In this document: in pieces, positions 1 to 9,451 of the stretch
Numbering within the stretch: position 1 is the stretch's first letter
Layout of the letters: each line of letters starts with the position of its first letter
DNA from: Methylibium sp. Root1272
Lineage (GTDB): Bacteria > Pseudomonadota > Gammaproteobacteria > Burkholderiales > Burkholderiaceae_C
Direction of reading: 5' to 3'
NCBI RefSeq assembly: GCF_001425905.1
Contig: NZ_LMDY01000001.1
Location: forward strand, 6,890 to 70,889
Length of the DNA: 64,000 bases
Position numbers and translations under genes: made by a program
Notes under the pieces: generated by a model
Databases searched by the model: none
Told to the model about the DNA's origin: nothing
Seen by the model: the letters and a program-made list of their open reading frames with translations, nothing else

Positions 1-267
1 CACATCGACGCGCAGGTCTACAACATCAACCGCACGCTGATCTACGACCGCAAGGGCGAGCTGTGGAAGACCTTCACGATCGGCAAGTCGCACCCCGATC
101 ACCACCTGCCGGTCAACAAGGGCACCGGCATCGCGATCGACGACTCGTTCTCGATGGTCGACGTGCAGGCCAAGCACTGCACCACCGGCCAGTTCAAGGG
201 CCAGGTCGATCCCAAGCTCAACCCCCCAAGCCTGTTCCAGGTGCAGAACATGCGCGGTGGGGACTGA
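1..267 (+). CDS. C-terminal fragment of an unidentified protein (possibly DUF1329)
   Basis: The reading frame is open from base 1 to a TGA at 265-267, giving 88 residues and no start, so the gene begins before the window. The fragment ends with DVQAKHCTTGQFKGQ followed by a Pro-rich stretch and NMRGGD. It lies 63 bases upstream of the acetaldehyde dehydrogenase gene on the same strand, so it probably belongs to the same catabolic operon. DUF1329 outer-membrane-associated proteins often sit beside aromatic or steroid degradation genes and this tail is compatible with one, but that assignment is a guess from context and general look, not from a diagnostic motif. Confidence 0.6.
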   Translation, partial: HIDAQVYNINRTLIYDRKGELWKTFTIGKSHPDHHLPVNKGTGIAIDDSFSMVDVQAKHCTTGQFKGQVDPKLNPPSLFQVQNMRGGD

Positions 268-330
268 CGAGCTCGCGGCCGGCGACGCGGGTCGCCGGCC
301 CCTGAATCTGTTCACTCCCGGAGTTTTTCC

Positions 331-1242
331 ATGAAGAAGATCAAGTGCGCCCTGATCGGGCCGGGCAACATCGGCACCGACCTGCTGGCCAAGCTCAAGC
401 GCAGCGCGGTGCTCGAGCCGGTGTGGATGGTCGGCATCGATCCCGAGTCCGACGGCTTGAAGCGCGCACGCGAGATGGGCATCAAGACCACCGCCGAAGG
501 CGTGGACGGACTGCTGCCGCACGTGAAGGCCGACGGCGTGCAGATCGCCTTCGACGCCACCAGCGCCTATGTGCATGCCGAGAACTCGCGCAAGCTCAAT
601 GCGCTGGGCGTGATGATGATCGACCTGACGCCGGCGGCGATCGGCCCGTTCTGCGTGCCGCCGGTGAACCTGAAGCAGCATCTGGGGCGGCGTGAGATGA
701 ACGTCAACATGGTCACCTGCGGCGGCCAGGCCACCATCCCGATGGTGGCGGCGGTGTCGCAGGTGCAGGCGGTGGCCTACGGCGAGATCGTCGCCACCGT
801 CTCCAGCCGCTCGGTCGGCCCCGGCACGCGCAAGAACATCGACGAGTTCACCCGCACCACGGCCGGTGCGGTGGAGAAGGTGGGCGGCGCGAAGAAGGGC
901 AAGGCCATCATCATCATCAACCCGGCCGAGCCGCCGTTGATCATGCGCGACACCGTGCACTGCCTGACGGTGGACGAACCCGACCGCGACAGGATCACCG
1001 CATCGATCCACCAGATGATCCGCGAGGTGCAGAAGTACGTGCCGGGCTACAAGCTGGTCAACGGGCCGGTGTTCGACGGCAAGCGCGTGTCGGTCTTCAT
1101 GGAGGTCGAGGGCCTGGGCGACTACCTGCCCAAGTACGCCGGCAACCTCGACATCATGACCGCCGCCGCCGCACGCACCGCCGAGATGTTCGCCGAGGAA
1201 CTGATCGCCGGCACGCTGAAGCTCGAAGCCGTGCCGGCCTGA
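331..1242 (+). CDS. dmpF: acetaldehyde dehydrogenase (acetylating)
   Basis: It oxidises acetaldehyde to acetyl-CoA with NAD+ and CoA, the last step of the meta-cleavage pathway for catechols, working in a channelling complex with the aldolase encoded next. The 303-residue length is normal for the DmpF/MhpF/BphJ family. The N-terminal Rossmann motif [13 protein letters not shown] is at about 10-22, and the catalytic cysteine is C130 in [12 protein letters not shown]. The ATG is preceded by a GGAG-type ribosome binding site. The downstream aldolase gene starts 20 bases after the stop, so the two are surely co-transcribed. Family assignment is firm; which aromatic substrate feeds the pathway cannot be read from this window. 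Confidence 0.97.
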   Translation: MKKIKCALIGPGNIGTDLLAKLKRSAVLEPVWMVGIDPESDGLKRAREMGIKTTAEGVDGLLPHVKADGVQIAFDATSAYVHAENSRKLNALGVMMIDLTPAAIGPFCVPPVNLKQHLGRREMNVNMVTCGGQATIPMVAAVSQVQAVAYGEIVATVSSRSVGPGTRKNIDEFTRTTAGAVEKVGGAKKGKAIIIINPAEPPLIMRDTVHCLTVDEPDRDRITASIHQMIREVQKYVPGYKLVNGPVFDGKRVSVFMEVEGLGDYLPKYAGNLDIMTAAAARTAEMFAEELIAGTLKLEAVPA

Positions 1243-1262
1243 CCCGGACGAAGGAGAACGCC

Positions 1263-2312
1263 ATGATGAACCTGCAAGGCAAGAAGATCACCGTCCACGA
1301 CATGACGCTGCGCGACGGCATGCACCCCAAGCGCCACCTGATGACGCTGGATCAGATGAAGAGCATCGCCAGCGGCCTGGACGCCGCCGGTGTGCCGCTG
1401 ATCGAGGTGACGCACGGCGACGGCCTGGGCGGCTCGTCGGTCAACTATGGTTTCCCGGCCCACAGCGACGAGGAATACCTCGGTGCGGTGATCCCGCTGA
1501 TGAAGCAGGCCAAGGTGTCGGCGTTGCTGCTACCGGGCATCGGCACCGTCGACCACCTGCTGATGGCCAAGGACCTCGGCGTGCACACCGTGCGCGTGGC
1601 CACCCACTGCACCGAGGCCGACGTGTCCGAGCAGCACATCTCGAAGGCTCGCTCGCTCGAGATGGACACCGTGGGCTTCCTGATGATGGCCCACATGGCC
1701 AGCCCCGAGAAGCTGGTGAGCCAGGCGCTGCTGATGGAAGGCTATGGGGCCAACTGCATCTACGTCACCGACTCGGCCGGCTACATGCTGCCCGACGACG
1801 TGACGGTGCGGCTGCGCGCGGTGCGCGACGCCCTGAAGCCCGAGACCGAACTGGGTTTCCATGGTCATCACAACCTCGCGATGGGGGTGGCCAACTCGAT
1901 CGCCGCGGTCGACGCCGGTGCGAACCGCATCGACGCGGCGGCCGCCGGACTGGGCGCGGGCGCGGGCAACACGCCGATGGAGGTGTTCATCGCCGTGTGC
2001 GACCGCATGGGCATCGCGACCGGCGTGGACGTGTTCAAGATCCAGGACGTGGCCGAGGACCTGGTGGTGCCGATCATGGACCACATCATCCGTGTCGACC
2101 GCGATTCGCTGACGCTGGGCTATGCCGGCGTGTACTCGTCCTTCCTGCTGTTCGCCAAGCGTGCCGAGAAGAAGTACGGCGTGCCGGCGCGTGAGATCCT
2201 GGTCGAACTGGGCCGCCGCGGCATGGTGGGCGGCCAGGAGGACATGATCGAGGACACCGCGATGACGCTGGCGCGCGAGCGCGCCTCCGCCACGCACAAG
2301 GCCGCCGCCTGA
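1263..2312 (+). CDS. dmpG: 4-hydroxy-2-oxovalerate aldolase
   Basis: It cleaves 4-hydroxy-2-oxopentanoate to pyruvate and acetaldehyde and hands the acetaldehyde to the dehydrogenase encoded immediately upstream. The protein is 349 residues. The N-terminal motif [14 protein letters not shown] carries R17, D18 and H21, which match the catalytic arginine, metal-binding aspartate and catalytic histidine of DmpG, and the metal-binding histidines lie in GFHGHHNL near residue 200. An AAGGAGA site precedes the start. The order F-G then tautomerase resembles dmp/xyl operons but lacks the decarboxylase gene (dmpH) between G and I. Confidence 0.97.
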   Translation: MMNLQGKKITVHDMTLRDGMHPKRHLMTLDQMKSIASGLDAAGVPLIEVTHGDGLGGSSVNYGFPAHSDEEYLGAVIPLMKQAKVSALLLPGIGTVDHLLMAKDLGVHTVRVATHCTEADVSEQHISKARSLEMDTVGFLMMAHMASPEKLVSQALLMEGYGANCIYVTDSAGYMLPDDVTVRLRAVRDALKPETELGFHGHHNLAMGVANSIAAVDAGANRIDAAAAGLGAGAGNTPMEVFIAVCDRMGIATGVDVFKIQDVAEDLVVPIMDHIIRVDRDSLTLGYAGVYSSFLLFAKRAEKKYGVPAREILVELGRRGMVGGQEDMIEDTAMTLARERASATHKAAA

Positions 2313-2347
2313 GCGCGACGGCCGCCCACAGAACACAGGAGAAGCTC

Positions 2348-2539
2348 ATGCCGTTTGCACAGATCTACCTCATCGAAGGTCGCACCGAGGAGCAGAAGCG
2401 TGCCGTGATCGAGAAGGTCACCCAGGCCATGATGGAGGCCGTGGGGGCGCCGAAGGAGAACGTGCGCGTGTGGATCCACGACGTGCCCAAGGAGAACTGG
2501 GGCATCGGCGGCGTCTCCGCGAAGGCGCTCGGCCGCTGA
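2348..2539 (+). CDS. dmpI: 4-oxalocrotonate (2-hydroxymuconate) tautomerase
   Basis: This 63-residue protein has the size and sequence of classical 4-OT. After removal of Met1 the catalytic proline is N-terminal (PFAQIYLIEGRTEEQKR), Arg11 is present, and the C-terminal GIGG turn follows at about residue 51. It isomerises 2-hydroxymuconate to 2-oxo-3-hexenedioate in the oxalocrotonate branch of meta-cleavage. It lies 35 bases after the aldolase gene with an ACAGGAGAAG ribosome binding site, so it is the last gene of the catabolic operon visible here. The residue at the usual Phe50 position appears to be Trp (ENWGIGG), a mild difference in the active-site wall. Confidence 0.93.
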   Translation: MPFAQIYLIEGRTEEQKRAVIEKVTQAMMEAVGAPKENVRVWIHDVPKENWGIGGVSAKALGR

Positions 2540-2596
2540 GGACCCGTTGACGGGCGGGCGTTCGTCGAGAATCGCGGCTCTCGATGGAGATGTCCC

Positions 2597-3094
2597 GTGC
2601 CCGACGACCCGCAACCCATCCACGTCCTCATGGTCTGCATGGGGAACATCTGCCGCAGCCCGACCGCCGAAGGCGTACTTCGCGCCAGGCTGGCCGCGGC
2701 AGGCCTGGCCGACCGCGTGCGTGTCGACTCGGCCGGCACCCATGCCTATCACGTGGGCGAACCCCCCGACGAGCGCAGCCAGGCGCACGCCGCGCGGAGG
2801 GGCTATGACCTGTCCACGCAGCGGGCGCGTGCCGTTCAGGACGACGATTTCGACCGCTTCGACCTGCTGCTGGCGATGGACTGGGACAATCTGGCGCTGC
2901 TGCAGGAGCGCTGCCCGCCGGCCGCCCAGCGCAAGCTGAAGCGCCTGATGGAGTTCGGCCGCGGGGCAGGCAGTGAAGTTGTACCCGACCCTTATTACGG
3001 TGGGGCTGCCGGATTCGATCACGTGCTCGATCTGGTGGAGACCGCCTGCGACGGGCTGATCGAGCACCTCGCTCGAACTCCGGGACGCGAGTAG
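2597..3094 (+). CDS. low-molecular-weight protein-tyrosine phosphatase
   Basis: This is a cytoplasmic LMW-PTP of 165 residues. The P-loop CX5R signature is C14-MGNIC-R20 followed by SPTAEG, and the general-acid loop VPDPYYGG lies near residue 130. The start is a GTG at 2597; it sits at the position expected for the family, shortly before the first beta strand. The gene directly precedes iscR, a pairing that is common in Burkholderiales, but iscR has its own promoter in the gap, so co-regulation is not implied. Possible substrates include tyrosine-phosphorylated exopolysaccharide regulators, but none is encoded nearby. Confidence 0.93.
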   Translation: MPDDPQPIHVLMVCMGNICRSPTAEGVLRARLAAAGLADRVRVDSAGTHAYHVGEPPDERSQAHAARRGYDLSTQRARAVQDDDFDRFDLLLAMDWDNLALLQERCPPAAQRKLKRLMEFGRGAGSEVVPDPYYGGAAGFDHVLDLVETACDGLIEHLARTPGRE

Positions 3095-3114
3095 GGGAAC
3101 TTACGGGGGCGTGT

Positions 3115-3173
3115 CCGACCAAATAAGTCGGCTTCACCTATAATTGAGCTAATCAGTCGGGATTAAGCCCGAC
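3115..3173 (+). promoter_or_regulatory. iscR promoter with two palindromic IscR-type sites
   Basis: A -10 element TATAAT lies at 3139-3144. The -35 region, 18 bases upstream, is buried in the palindrome CCGAC-caaataa-GTCGG (3115-3131). A second, perfect palindrome GTCGGG-attaag-CCCGAC lies just downstream of the -10 (3156-3173), about where transcription should start. Both resemble the GTCGG-type half sites of type 1 IscR operators, so binding of holo-IscR would block polymerase and repress the isc operon when clusters are plentiful. The sites are seen in the sequence; the regulator is inferred from the adjacent gene. Confidence 0.75.
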
Positions 3174-3235
3174 GGCTCGCAGTGAAGCGATCCCGGACAT
3201 CCGGTCCGCCAGCCACGCGCCTCAAGGAGTTCAGT

Positions 3236-3769
3236 ATGCGTCTCACCACCAAAGGCCGTTTTGCCGTCACCGCCATGATCGATCTGGCCCTGCGCGAGCA
3301 CAGCGGCCCGGTTGCGCTGGCCGCGATCAGCTCGCGCCAGCAGATCTCGCTGTCCTATCTGGAGCAGCTGTTCGGCAAGCTGCGTCGCCATGAACTGGTC
3401 GAGTCGACCCGCGGCCCGGGTGGCGGCTACTCGCTGGGCCGCAAGGCCGAGGAGATCACGGTCGCCGACATCATCGTCGCGGTCGACGAACCGATCGACG
3501 CCACCGGCTGCGGCGGCAAGGAAAACTGCATGGGCGAGGACTCGGGCCGCTGCATGACGCACGACCTGTGGGCCAGCCTGAACACCAAGATGATCGAGTT
3601 CCTGGATTCGATCTCGCTGCGCAAACTGGTCGACGACCAGCTGGCCAAGGGCGTGTCGATCGAGGAGGCGCCGGTCAAGCGGGCCATCTCGTCTCAGCCG
3701 GTGGTCAAGCCCATCAAGATCACCGCGCCGAACTCGGTGTTCGCGCTCGGTAGCTCGTTCAGCAAGTAA
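3236..3769 (+). CDS. iscR: Fe-S cluster assembly regulator IscR (Rrf2 family)
   Basis: IscR is a [2Fe-2S]-sensing winged-helix regulator that represses the isc operon when the cell has enough clusters. The protein is 177 residues from the ATG at 3236, which follows AAGGAG and gives the canonical MRLTTKGRFAVTAMIDLAL start; an upstream in-frame ATG at 3182 would add 18 unlikely residues. The cluster ligands are C92, C98 and C106 with H109 just after, spaced slightly wider than the C92/C98/C104/H107 of E. coli. The DNA-binding helix lies in the QISLSYLEQLFGKLR segment. It heads the operon and is followed 54 bases later by iscS. Confidence 0.97.
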   Translation: MRLTTKGRFAVTAMIDLALREHSGPVALAAISSRQQISLSYLEQLFGKLRRHELVESTRGPGGGYSLGRKAEEITVADIIVAVDEPIDATGCGGKENCMGEDSGRCMTHDLWASLNTKMIEFLDSISLRKLVDDQLAKGVSIEEAPVKRAISSQPVVKPIKITAPNSVFALGSSFSK

Positions 3770-3823
3770 TCAACAGCCATCTGCTCCCGCCAGCCAAGCC
3801 CTGACGTCAGGGAGCCGCCCGCC

Positions 3824-5044
3824 ATGGACATGACCCCGCACTTCCCGATCTACATGGATTACGGCGCCACGACGCCGGTGGACCCGCGCGTCGTCGACGC
3901 GATGATTCCCTGGCTGCGTGAGCACTTCGGCAACCCGGCCTCGCGCAGCCACGCCTGGGGCTGGGAGGCCGAGGAGGCGGTCGAGAAGGCGCGTGGTGAA
4001 GTGGCCGCGCTGATCGGCGCGGACCCGCGCGAGATCGTCTGGACCTCCGGGGCGACCGAGTCGAACAACCTCGCGCTGAAGGGCGCCGCGCAGTTCTACA
4101 AGACGCGTGGCAAGCACCTGATCACGGTCAGGACCGAGCACAAGGCGGTTCTGGACACCATGCGCGAGCTCGAGCGCCAGGGCTTCGAGGTCAGCTACCT
4201 CGAGGTGCAGGAAGACGGGCTGATCGACCTCGACGTGCTCAAGGTCACCCTTCGGCCCGACACGATCCTCGTCTCGGTGATGTTCGTCAACAACGAGATC
4301 GGCGTCATCCAGGACATCCCGGCGATCGGCGCACTGTGTCGCGAGCGTGGCATCGTCTTTCACGTCGATGCGGCCCAGGCGACCGGCAAGGTCGCGATCG
4401 ACCTGTCCACGCTGCCGGTCGACCTGATGAGTCTGGCCTCGCACAAGACCTACGGCCCCAAGGGGATCGGTGCTCTGTACGTGCGGCGCAAGCCGCGCGT
4501 GCGGCTGGAAGCGCAGATGCACGGTGGTGGCCACGAGCGCGGCATGCGCTCAGGCACGCTGCCCACGCACCAGATCGTCGGCATGGGCGAGGCCTTCCGC
4601 ATCGCCCGCGAGGAAATGGGCACCGAGAGCGAGCGCATCCGCATGCTGCAGAAGCGCCTGATCGACGGCCTGGCCGACATCGAGCAGACCTTCCTGAATG
4701 GCCACGCCGAGCGTCGCGTGCCGCACAACGTCAACATGAGCTTCAACTTCGTCGAGGGCGAGTCGCTGATCATGGGCATCAAGGGCCTCGCGGTGTCGTC
4801 GGGCTCGGCCTGCACCTCGGCGAGCCTGGAGCCCAGCTACGTGCTGCGTGCGCTGGGCCGCAGCGACGAACTGGCGCACTCCAGCCTGCGCATGACCATC
4901 GGCCGGTTCACGACCGAGGAAGAGATCGACTACGCCATCAGCACCATCCGCCACAACGTCGCCAAGCTGCGTGAACTGTCGCCGCTGTGGGAGATGTTCC
5001 AGGACGGCGTCGACATCAGCACCATCCAGTGGGCGGCTCACTGA
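3824..5044 (+). CDS. iscS: cysteine desulfurase IscS
   Basis: IscS is the PLP enzyme that removes sulfur from cysteine and delivers it as persulfide to IscU and other acceptors. The protein is 406 residues against 404 in E. coli. The PLP lysine is K208 in [10 protein letters not shown] and the persulfide cysteine is C330 in [14 protein letters not shown]. The chosen ATG follows a GGGAG site; the next in-frame ATG two codons later is also possible. The gene is second in the isc operon, between iscR and iscU, on the same strand with short gaps. Confidence 0.98.
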   Translation: MDMTPHFPIYMDYGATTPVDPRVVDAMIPWLREHFGNPASRSHAWGWEAEEAVEKARGEVAALIGADPREIVWTSGATESNNLALKGAAQFYKTRGKHLITVRTEHKAVLDTMRELERQGFEVSYLEVQEDGLIDLDVLKVTLRPDTILVSVMFVNNEIGVIQDIPAIGALCRERGIVFHVDAAQATGKVAIDLSTLPVDLMSLASHKTYGPKGIGALYVRRKPRVRLEAQMHGGGHERGMRSGTLPTHQIVGMGEAFRIAREEMGTESERIRMLQKRLIDGLADIEQTFLNGHAERRVPHNVNMSFNFVEGESLIMGIKGLAVSSGSACTSASLEPSYVLRALGRSDELAHSSLRMTIGRFTTEEEIDYAISTIRHNVAKLRELSPLWEMFQDGVDISTIQWAAH

Positions 5045-5088
5045 GCCCAACCTGGCACCCCGTTCGACCGAGTTACAGGAGCAGCACC

Positions 5089-5499
5089 ATGGCCTACAGC
5101 GAAAAAGTCGTTGAGCATTACGAGAATCCCCGCAATGTCGGTTCCTTCGAGAAGGGCGACGACACGGTCGGCACCGGCATGGTCGGTGCACCGGCTTGCG
5201 GCGACGTGATGAAACTGCAGATCAAGGTCAATCCGCAGACCGGCCTGATCGAAGACGCCAAGTTCAAGACCTACGGCTGCGGTTCGGCGATCGCGTCGAG
5301 TTCGCTGGTCACCGAGTGGGTCAAGGGCAAGTCGCTCGACGAGGCGCTGACGATCAAGAACACCCACATCGCCGAAGAGCTGGCGCTGCCGCCCGTGAAG
5401 ATCCATTGCTCCATCCTGGCCGAGGACGCGATCAAGGCTGCCGTGAGCGACTACAAGGCCAAGCACGGCAGCACGCAGACCGCAGCCGCAACTCACTGA
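5089..5499 (+). CDS. iscU: Fe-S cluster scaffold IscU
   Basis: IscU is the scaffold on which IscS sulfur and iron are built into a [2Fe-2S] cluster. The three ligand cysteines are C37, C64 and C107, with D39 beside the first, and the HscA-recognised LPPVK peptide is at 100-104. From the ATG at 5089, preceded by ACAGGAGC, the product is 136 residues, a little longer than the 128 of E. coli because of a C-terminal tail ([17 protein letters not shown]). The gene is 44 bases downstream of iscS and 5 bases upstream of iscA. Confidence 0.97.
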   Translation: MAYSEKVVEHYENPRNVGSFEKGDDTVGTGMVGAPACGDVMKLQIKVNPQTGLIEDAKFKTYGCGSAIASSSLVTEWVKGKSLDEALTIKNTHIAEELALPPVKIHCSILAEDAIKAAVSDYKAKHGSTQTAAATH

Positions 5500-5504
5500 T
5501 CACG

Positions 5505-5828
5505 ATGGCCGTCACTCTGACTCCTGCCGCGGCACGCCACGTGACGCGCTACCTGGGCAAGCGCGGCAAGGGCGTCGGTGTGCGTCTGGGCGTCAAGACC
5601 ACCGGATGCTCCGGCCTGGCCTACAAGCTCGAGTACGCCGACGAAGCGGCACCCGAGGACGTGATCTTCGAGGACCAGGGCGTGAAGGTGCTGGTCGACC
5701 CGAAGAGCCTGCCGTACATCGAAGGCACGCAGCTCGACTTCGTGCGCGAAGGGCTGAACGAGGGCTTCAAGTTCAACAACCCGAACGAACGCGACCGCTG
5801 TGGTTGCGGTGAATCGTTCCGGATCTGA
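5505..5828 (+). CDS. iscA: A-type Fe-S carrier IscA
   Basis: IscA receives or repairs clusters and passes them to target proteins. The product is 107 residues, the usual size, from the ATG at 5505. The three A-type cysteines are C35 in TTGCSGLAY and C99 and C101 in the C-terminal CGCGESF motif. Only 5 bases separate it from iscU, indicating translational coupling. A strong hairpin terminator follows it before hscB, so the chaperone genes downstream may be transcribed less than the scaffold genes. Confidence 0.97.
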   Translation: MAVTLTPAAARHVTRYLGKRGKGVGVRLGVKTTGCSGLAYKLEYADEAAPEDVIFEDQGVKVLVDPKSLPYIEGTQLDFVREGLNEGFKFNNPNERDRCGCGESFRI

Positions 5829-5843
5829 AGCCGACGATGCATG

Positions 5844-5874
5844 AAAGGGCGCGGCACGGCCGCGCCCTTTTTTT
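5844..5874 (+). terminator. intrinsic terminator inside the isc operon
   Basis: A perfect 12-bp stem AAAGGGCGCGGC-acg-GCCGCGCCCTTT (5844-5870) has its 3' arm running into a continuous T tract (5868-5874). This is a textbook Rho-independent terminator placed 15 bases after the iscA stop and 12 bases before hscB, so it would attenuate rather than end the operon, unless hscB has its own promoter, for which I see no clear signal in this short gap. Confidence 0.85.
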
Positions 5875-5886
5875 GATCCCACGACG

Positions 5887-6408
5887 ATGATGAAGCTCGA
5901 CAGCGACGACTTCGAACTCTTCGGCCTGCCGAGGCGCTGTGCGCAGGACCGCGCGCAGATCGATGCACGCTGGAAGGCCCTGCAGACCGAGGTGCACCCC
6001 GACCGCTTCGCTACCGAGGGCGCCGTGGCGCAACGCGTGGCGATGCAATGGGCCGTGCGCGTGAACGAGGCCTATGCGAGGCTGAAGGATCCGCTGAAGC
6101 GTGCGGCCTACCTGTGCGAGCTGCAGGGTGCCAAGGTCGAAGCCGAGAGCAACACGGCGATGCCGGCGAGCTTCCTGATGCACCAGATAGCCTGGCGCGA
6201 GGCGCTCGACGACGCGCGCGAAGGCGCGGCCGTGCAAGCACTCAACGAGGAGGTGCTGGCTTTTCGCCGCGAGGCCCTGGCCGAATTGGAGTCCACGCTC
6301 GACGAGCGCCGCGACTGGGCTGCCGCGGCGCAGCAGGTCAGAGCCCTCATGTTCGTCGAGCGCTTTGCGCACGACCTCGATCGGCGCCTCGAAGCGCTGG
6401 GACAATAA
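5887..6408 (+). CDS. hscB: J-domain co-chaperone HscB
   Basis: HscB recruits IscU to the Hsp70 HscA and stimulates its ATPase during cluster transfer. The product is 173 residues. The N-terminal J domain has the essential HPD at 37-39 in TEVHPDRFA, and the C-terminal three-helix IscU-binding domain spans about 95-173. Two adjacent ATG codons (5887 and 5890) could start it. It sits just downstream of an intrinsic terminator and 4 bases upstream of hscA, with which it is certainly co-translated. Confidence 0.96.
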   Translation: MMKLDSDDFELFGLPRRCAQDRAQIDARWKALQTEVHPDRFATEGAVAQRVAMQWAVRVNEAYARLKDPLKRAAYLCELQGAKVEAESNTAMPASFLMHQIAWREALDDAREGAAVQALNEEVLAFRREALAELESTLDERRDWAAAAQQVRALMFVERFAHDLDRRLEALGQ

Positions 6409-6412
6409 ACGC

Positions 6413-8269
6413 ATGGCTCTGCTGCAAATCTCCGAACCCGGCCAGTCGCCGGACCCGCACCAGCGGCGCATCGCGGTCGGCATCGACCTCGGCACCACGC
6501 ATTCGCTGGTGGCCGCGGTGCGCTCCGGTGTCGCCGAATGCCTGCCCGACGGCGAAGGCCGCGTGATCCTGCCTTCGGCGGTGCGCTACCTCGAAGGTGC
6601 TCGCCGCGCGATCGGCTTCGACGCGCTGGCCGCGCAGGCCGAGGACCCCGAGAACACCATCGTTTCCGTCAAGCGCTTCATGGGCCGTGCGCTGGCCGAC
6701 ATCGATGGCCGCGAGAAGCTGCCGTACCGATTCGTCGATCAGCCGGGCATGGTGAGCGTGGCCACGCGCGACGGCGTGAAGACGCCGGTCGAGGTGTCGG
6801 CCGAGTTGCTGGCAACACTGCGCTTCCGCGCCGAGGACAGCTTCGACGACGAACTGTTCGGCGCGGTGATCACGGTGCCGGCCTATTTCGACGACGCGCA
6901 ACGTCAGGCCACCAAGGACGCCGCGCAACTGGCCGGTCTGAACGTGCTGCGCCTGATCAACGAGCCCACCGCGGCGGCGATTGCCTACGGCCTGGAGAAC
7001 GGCAGCGAGGGCCTGTACGCCGTCTACGACCTGGGCGGCGGCACCTTCGACATCTCGCTGCTGCGCCTGAGCGAAGGCGTGTTCGAGGTCGTCGCGACCG
7101 GTGGCGATTCGGCGCTGGGAGGTGATGACTACGACCATGCGCTGGCCGACTGGGCGCTGGCCGGCGCCGGGCTCGAGGCCGAGACGGCGCAGGACAAGCG
7201 GGCGGTGCTGGTTGCGGCGCGCGCCGTCAAGGAGGCCTTGTCGTCTGCGACCGAGGCGCGCATGCAGGTCGCGCTTCGTGCCGGCACGCTGGACGTCGCA
7301 GTCACGCGCGTGCAGTTCGAAGCGCTCACCAGGCCGCTGACCGACCGCACGCTGGCCGCGGTGCGCAAGGTGCTGCGCGACGCGAAGGTGGGCAAGGACG
7401 AGGTCAAGGGCGTCGTGCTGGTCGGCGGCTCGACCCGCATGCCGCAGATCCGCGAGGCCGTCACCTTCTACCTCGGCCGCTCGCCGCTGACCGACCTGAA
7501 CCCCGACGAGGTGGTGGCGCTGGGGGCGGCGATTCAGGCGCATCAGCTGGCGGGCAATGCCTCGGGCAACGACCTGCTGCTGCTCGACGTGACGCCGCTG
7601 TCGCTGGGCCTGGAGACGATGGGCGGGCTGGTCGAGCGCATCATCCCGCGCAACAGCAGCATTCCCACGGCGCGGGCGCAGGACTTCACCACCTTCAAGG
7701 ACGGCCAGACCGCGATGGCCATCCACGTTCTGCAGGGCGAGCGCGAACAGGTCGAGCACTGTCGCTCGCTCGCGCGCTTCGAGTTGCGAGGCATCCCGCC
7801 GATGGTGGCCGGCGCGGCGCGTATCCGCGTGAGCTTCCAGGTCGACGCCGACGGGCTGCTGAGCGTCACCGCGCGCGAGCAGACCTCCGGCGTCGAGGCG
7901 GCGGTGACGGTCAAGCCGAGCTACGGCCTGGCCGACGAGCAGATCGCCCGCATGCTGCAGGAGGGCTTCACCACCGCGGAGGGCGACATGCGCGATCGCG
8001 CGCTGCGCGAGGCCCGTGTCGAGACCGAGCGCATGGTGCTGGCCACCCGGGCCGCGATGGCGGCCGACGGTGATCTGCTCGCCGAGAGCGAGCGCGCCGG
8101 CATCGAGGCGCTGATGAAGGCGGCCGAACAGCAGGCGCAGGGCGATGACGCTGTAGCCATCGACGCGGCCGTCAAGGCGCTGGCCGACGGCACCGAGGCC
8201 TTCGCGGCCGAGCGCATGAACCGCGGCATCCGGCAGGCCCTGGCCGGTCGGCGCGTCGAAGAAGTCTGA
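6413..8269 (+). CDS. hscA: Fe-S assembly Hsp70 chaperone HscA
   Basis: HscA is the specialised Hsp70 that binds the LPPVK peptide of IscU and drives cluster release using ATP. The ATG at 6413 gives 618 residues, the family norm. The phosphate-binding motif [15 protein letters not shown] is near residue 25, the second Hsp70 signature [14 protein letters not shown] near 205, the third [14 protein letters not shown] near 340, and the substrate-binding domain begins about residue 390. The short hydrophilic N-terminal extension before the ATPase domain is typical of HscA rather than DnaK. It is preceded by hscB and followed 17 bases later by fdx. Confidence 0.97.
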   Translation: MALLQISEPGQSPDPHQRRIAVGIDLGTTHSLVAAVRSGVAECLPDGEGRVILPSAVRYLEGARRAIGFDALAAQAEDPENTIVSVKRFMGRALADIDGREKLPYRFVDQPGMVSVATRDGVKTPVEVSAELLATLRFRAEDSFDDELFGAVITVPAYFDDAQRQATKDAAQLAGLNVLRLINEPTAAAIAYGLENGSEGLYAVYDLGGGTFDISLLRLSEGVFEVVATGGDSALGGDDYDHALADWALAGAGLEAETAQDKRAVLVAARAVKEALSSATEARMQVALRAGTLDVAVTRVQFEALTRPLTDRTLAAVRKVLRDAKVGKDEVKGVVLVGGSTRMPQIREAVTFYLGRSPLTDLNPDEVVALGAAIQAHQLAGNASGNDLLLLDVTPLSLGLETMGGLVERIIPRNSSIPTARAQDFTTFKDGQTAMAIHVLQGEREQVEHCRSLARFELRGIPPMVAGAARIRVSFQVDADGLLSVTAREQTSGVEAAVTVKPSYGLADEQIARMLQEGFTTAEGDMRDRALREARVETERMVLATRAAMAADGDLLAESERAGIEALMKAAEQQAQGDDAVAIDAAVKALADGTEAFAAERMNRGIRQALAGRRVEEV

Positions 8270-8286
8270 CCCCGTTCGAGATTGCC

Positions 8287-8625
8287 ATGCCCACCATCAA
8301 GATCCTGCCGCACCCCGAATACTGTCCCCAGGGCGCGAGCATCGAGGCAGCACCCGGCACTTCGATCTGCGAGGCGCTGCTCGAGCACGACATCGAGGTC
8401 GAGCACGCCTGCGAGATGAGCTGCGCCTGCACCACCTGCCACGTCGTCGTCCGCGAGGGTTTTGCCTCGCTGAACGAGATGGACGAGAACGAGGAGGACC
8501 TGCTGGACCGTGCCTGGGGCCTGGAGCCGAATTCGCGCCTCAGTTGCCAGGCCATCCTGGCGCAGCAGGACCTGGTGGTGGAGATTCCGCGCTACTCGAT
8601 CAACCACGCCAAGGAAAATCACTGA
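8287..8625 (+). CDS. fdx: isc-type [2Fe-2S] ferredoxin
   Basis: This ferredoxin supplies electrons during cluster assembly. It is 112 residues with the four ligands C42, C48, C51 and C87 in the arrangement of adrenodoxin-type isc ferredoxins (HACEMSCACTTCH, then SRLSCQAI). It is the last isc gene here: no iscX reading frame follows, and its stop codon lies inside a long perfect hairpin that probably ends the operon. Confidence 0.97.
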   Translation: MPTIKILPHPEYCPQGASIEAAPGTSICEALLEHDIEVEHACEMSCACTTCHVVVREGFASLNEMDENEEDLLDRAWGLEPNSRLSCQAILAQQDLVVEIPRYSINHAKENH

Positions 8626-8650
8626 CCGGCGGCGCGCCGGTCAGTGATTT
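8616..8650 (+). terminator. long perfect hairpin at the end of the isc operon
   Basis: The 15-bp arms AAATCACTGACCGGC (8616-8630) and GCCGGTCAGTGATTT (8636-8650) are exactly complementary around a GGCGC loop. The 5' arm overlaps the last codons and TGA of fdx. There is only ATTT, not a long T tract, after the stem, so it may act as an mRNA 3'-end stabiliser or a bidirectional terminator rather than a strong intrinsic terminator. Confidence 0.65.
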
Positions 8651-8709
8651 CGGCGTAGGCTCATATCGCGCAGCGATGTGATGCCGAAGCCAGAATCACT
8701 GCACTCACC

Positions 8710-9414
8710 ATGACTCGCCAGATCTTCCTCGACACCGAAACCACCGGCCTGAGTCCGGAGAACGGCGATCGCATCATCGAGATCGGTTGCGTGGAGATGC
8801 AGAGCCGCCGCCTGACCGGCAGCAACAAGCATTTCTACCTGAACCCGGAGCGACGCAATCACGAGGATGCCGTGAAGATCCACGGCCTGACCGACGAGTT
8901 CCTGGCGGACAAGCCCAAGTTCGCGGCCGTCGCCGACGAATTGATGGAGTACCTGGCGGGCGCCGAGATCATCATCCACAACGCGGCCTTCGACGTCGGC
9001 TTCCTCGACGCCGAACTGAAGCGCCTGGCGCGGCCCCGATTCGGCGAGCAGGTGGCGGGCGTGACCGACAGCCTCACGATGGCGCGCGAGATGTTCCCCG
9101 GCAAATCGAACTCGCTCGACGCGCTGTGCAAGCGCCTCGAGGTCGACAACGCCAGCCGCACCCTGCACGGCGCGTTGCTCGACGCGGGGCTGCTGGCCGA
9201 GGTCTACATCCGCATGACGCGGGGGCAGAACTCGCTGGTCATCGATGCCGGGGCCTCGTCGGGCGGCGCTGTCACCGTCGCGGACATCGACCTGCGTCAG
9301 TTCACGCTGCCTGTCATCGAGCCCAGCGACGACGAACGCCGGGCGCACGAGGCCGTGCTCGTGGAACTCGACAAGGTCTCCGGCGGCAAGACGCTGTGGC
9401 GCGCCATGGCATAA
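8710..9414 (+). CDS. dnaQ: DNA polymerase III epsilon (proofreading) subunit
   Basis: This is the 3'-5' exonuclease of the replicative polymerase core. The 234-residue protein has DEDDh motifs in order: ExoI FLDTETTGL with D8 and E10, ExoII HNAAFDVGFLD, and ExoIII HGALLDA, whose histidine and aspartate complete the active site. The C-terminal 50 residues should hold the clamp- and alpha-binding segment. It lies between the isc operon and a tRNA-Val gene; dnaE, encoding its partner, is 2 kb downstream but separated by unrelated genes. Confidence 0.96.
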   Translation: MTRQIFLDTETTGLSPENGDRIIEIGCVEMQSRRLTGSNKHFYLNPERRNHEDAVKIHGLTDEFLADKPKFAAVADELMEYLAGAEIIIHNAAFDVGFLDAELKRLARPRFGEQVAGVTDSLTMAREMFPGKSNSLDALCKRLEVDNASRTLHGALLDAGLLAEVYIRMTRGQNSLVIDAGASSGGAVTVADIDLRQFTLPVIEPSDDERRAHEAVLVELDKVSGGKTLWRAMA

Positions 9415-9451
9415 TCCTGGCTTCTCGCGATCCCCGCGAGCCCGATTCATC

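Noticed and set aside
8626-8709. iscX after fdx
   Set aside because: Only the hairpin and 60 bases separate fdx from dnaQ; there is no room for it.
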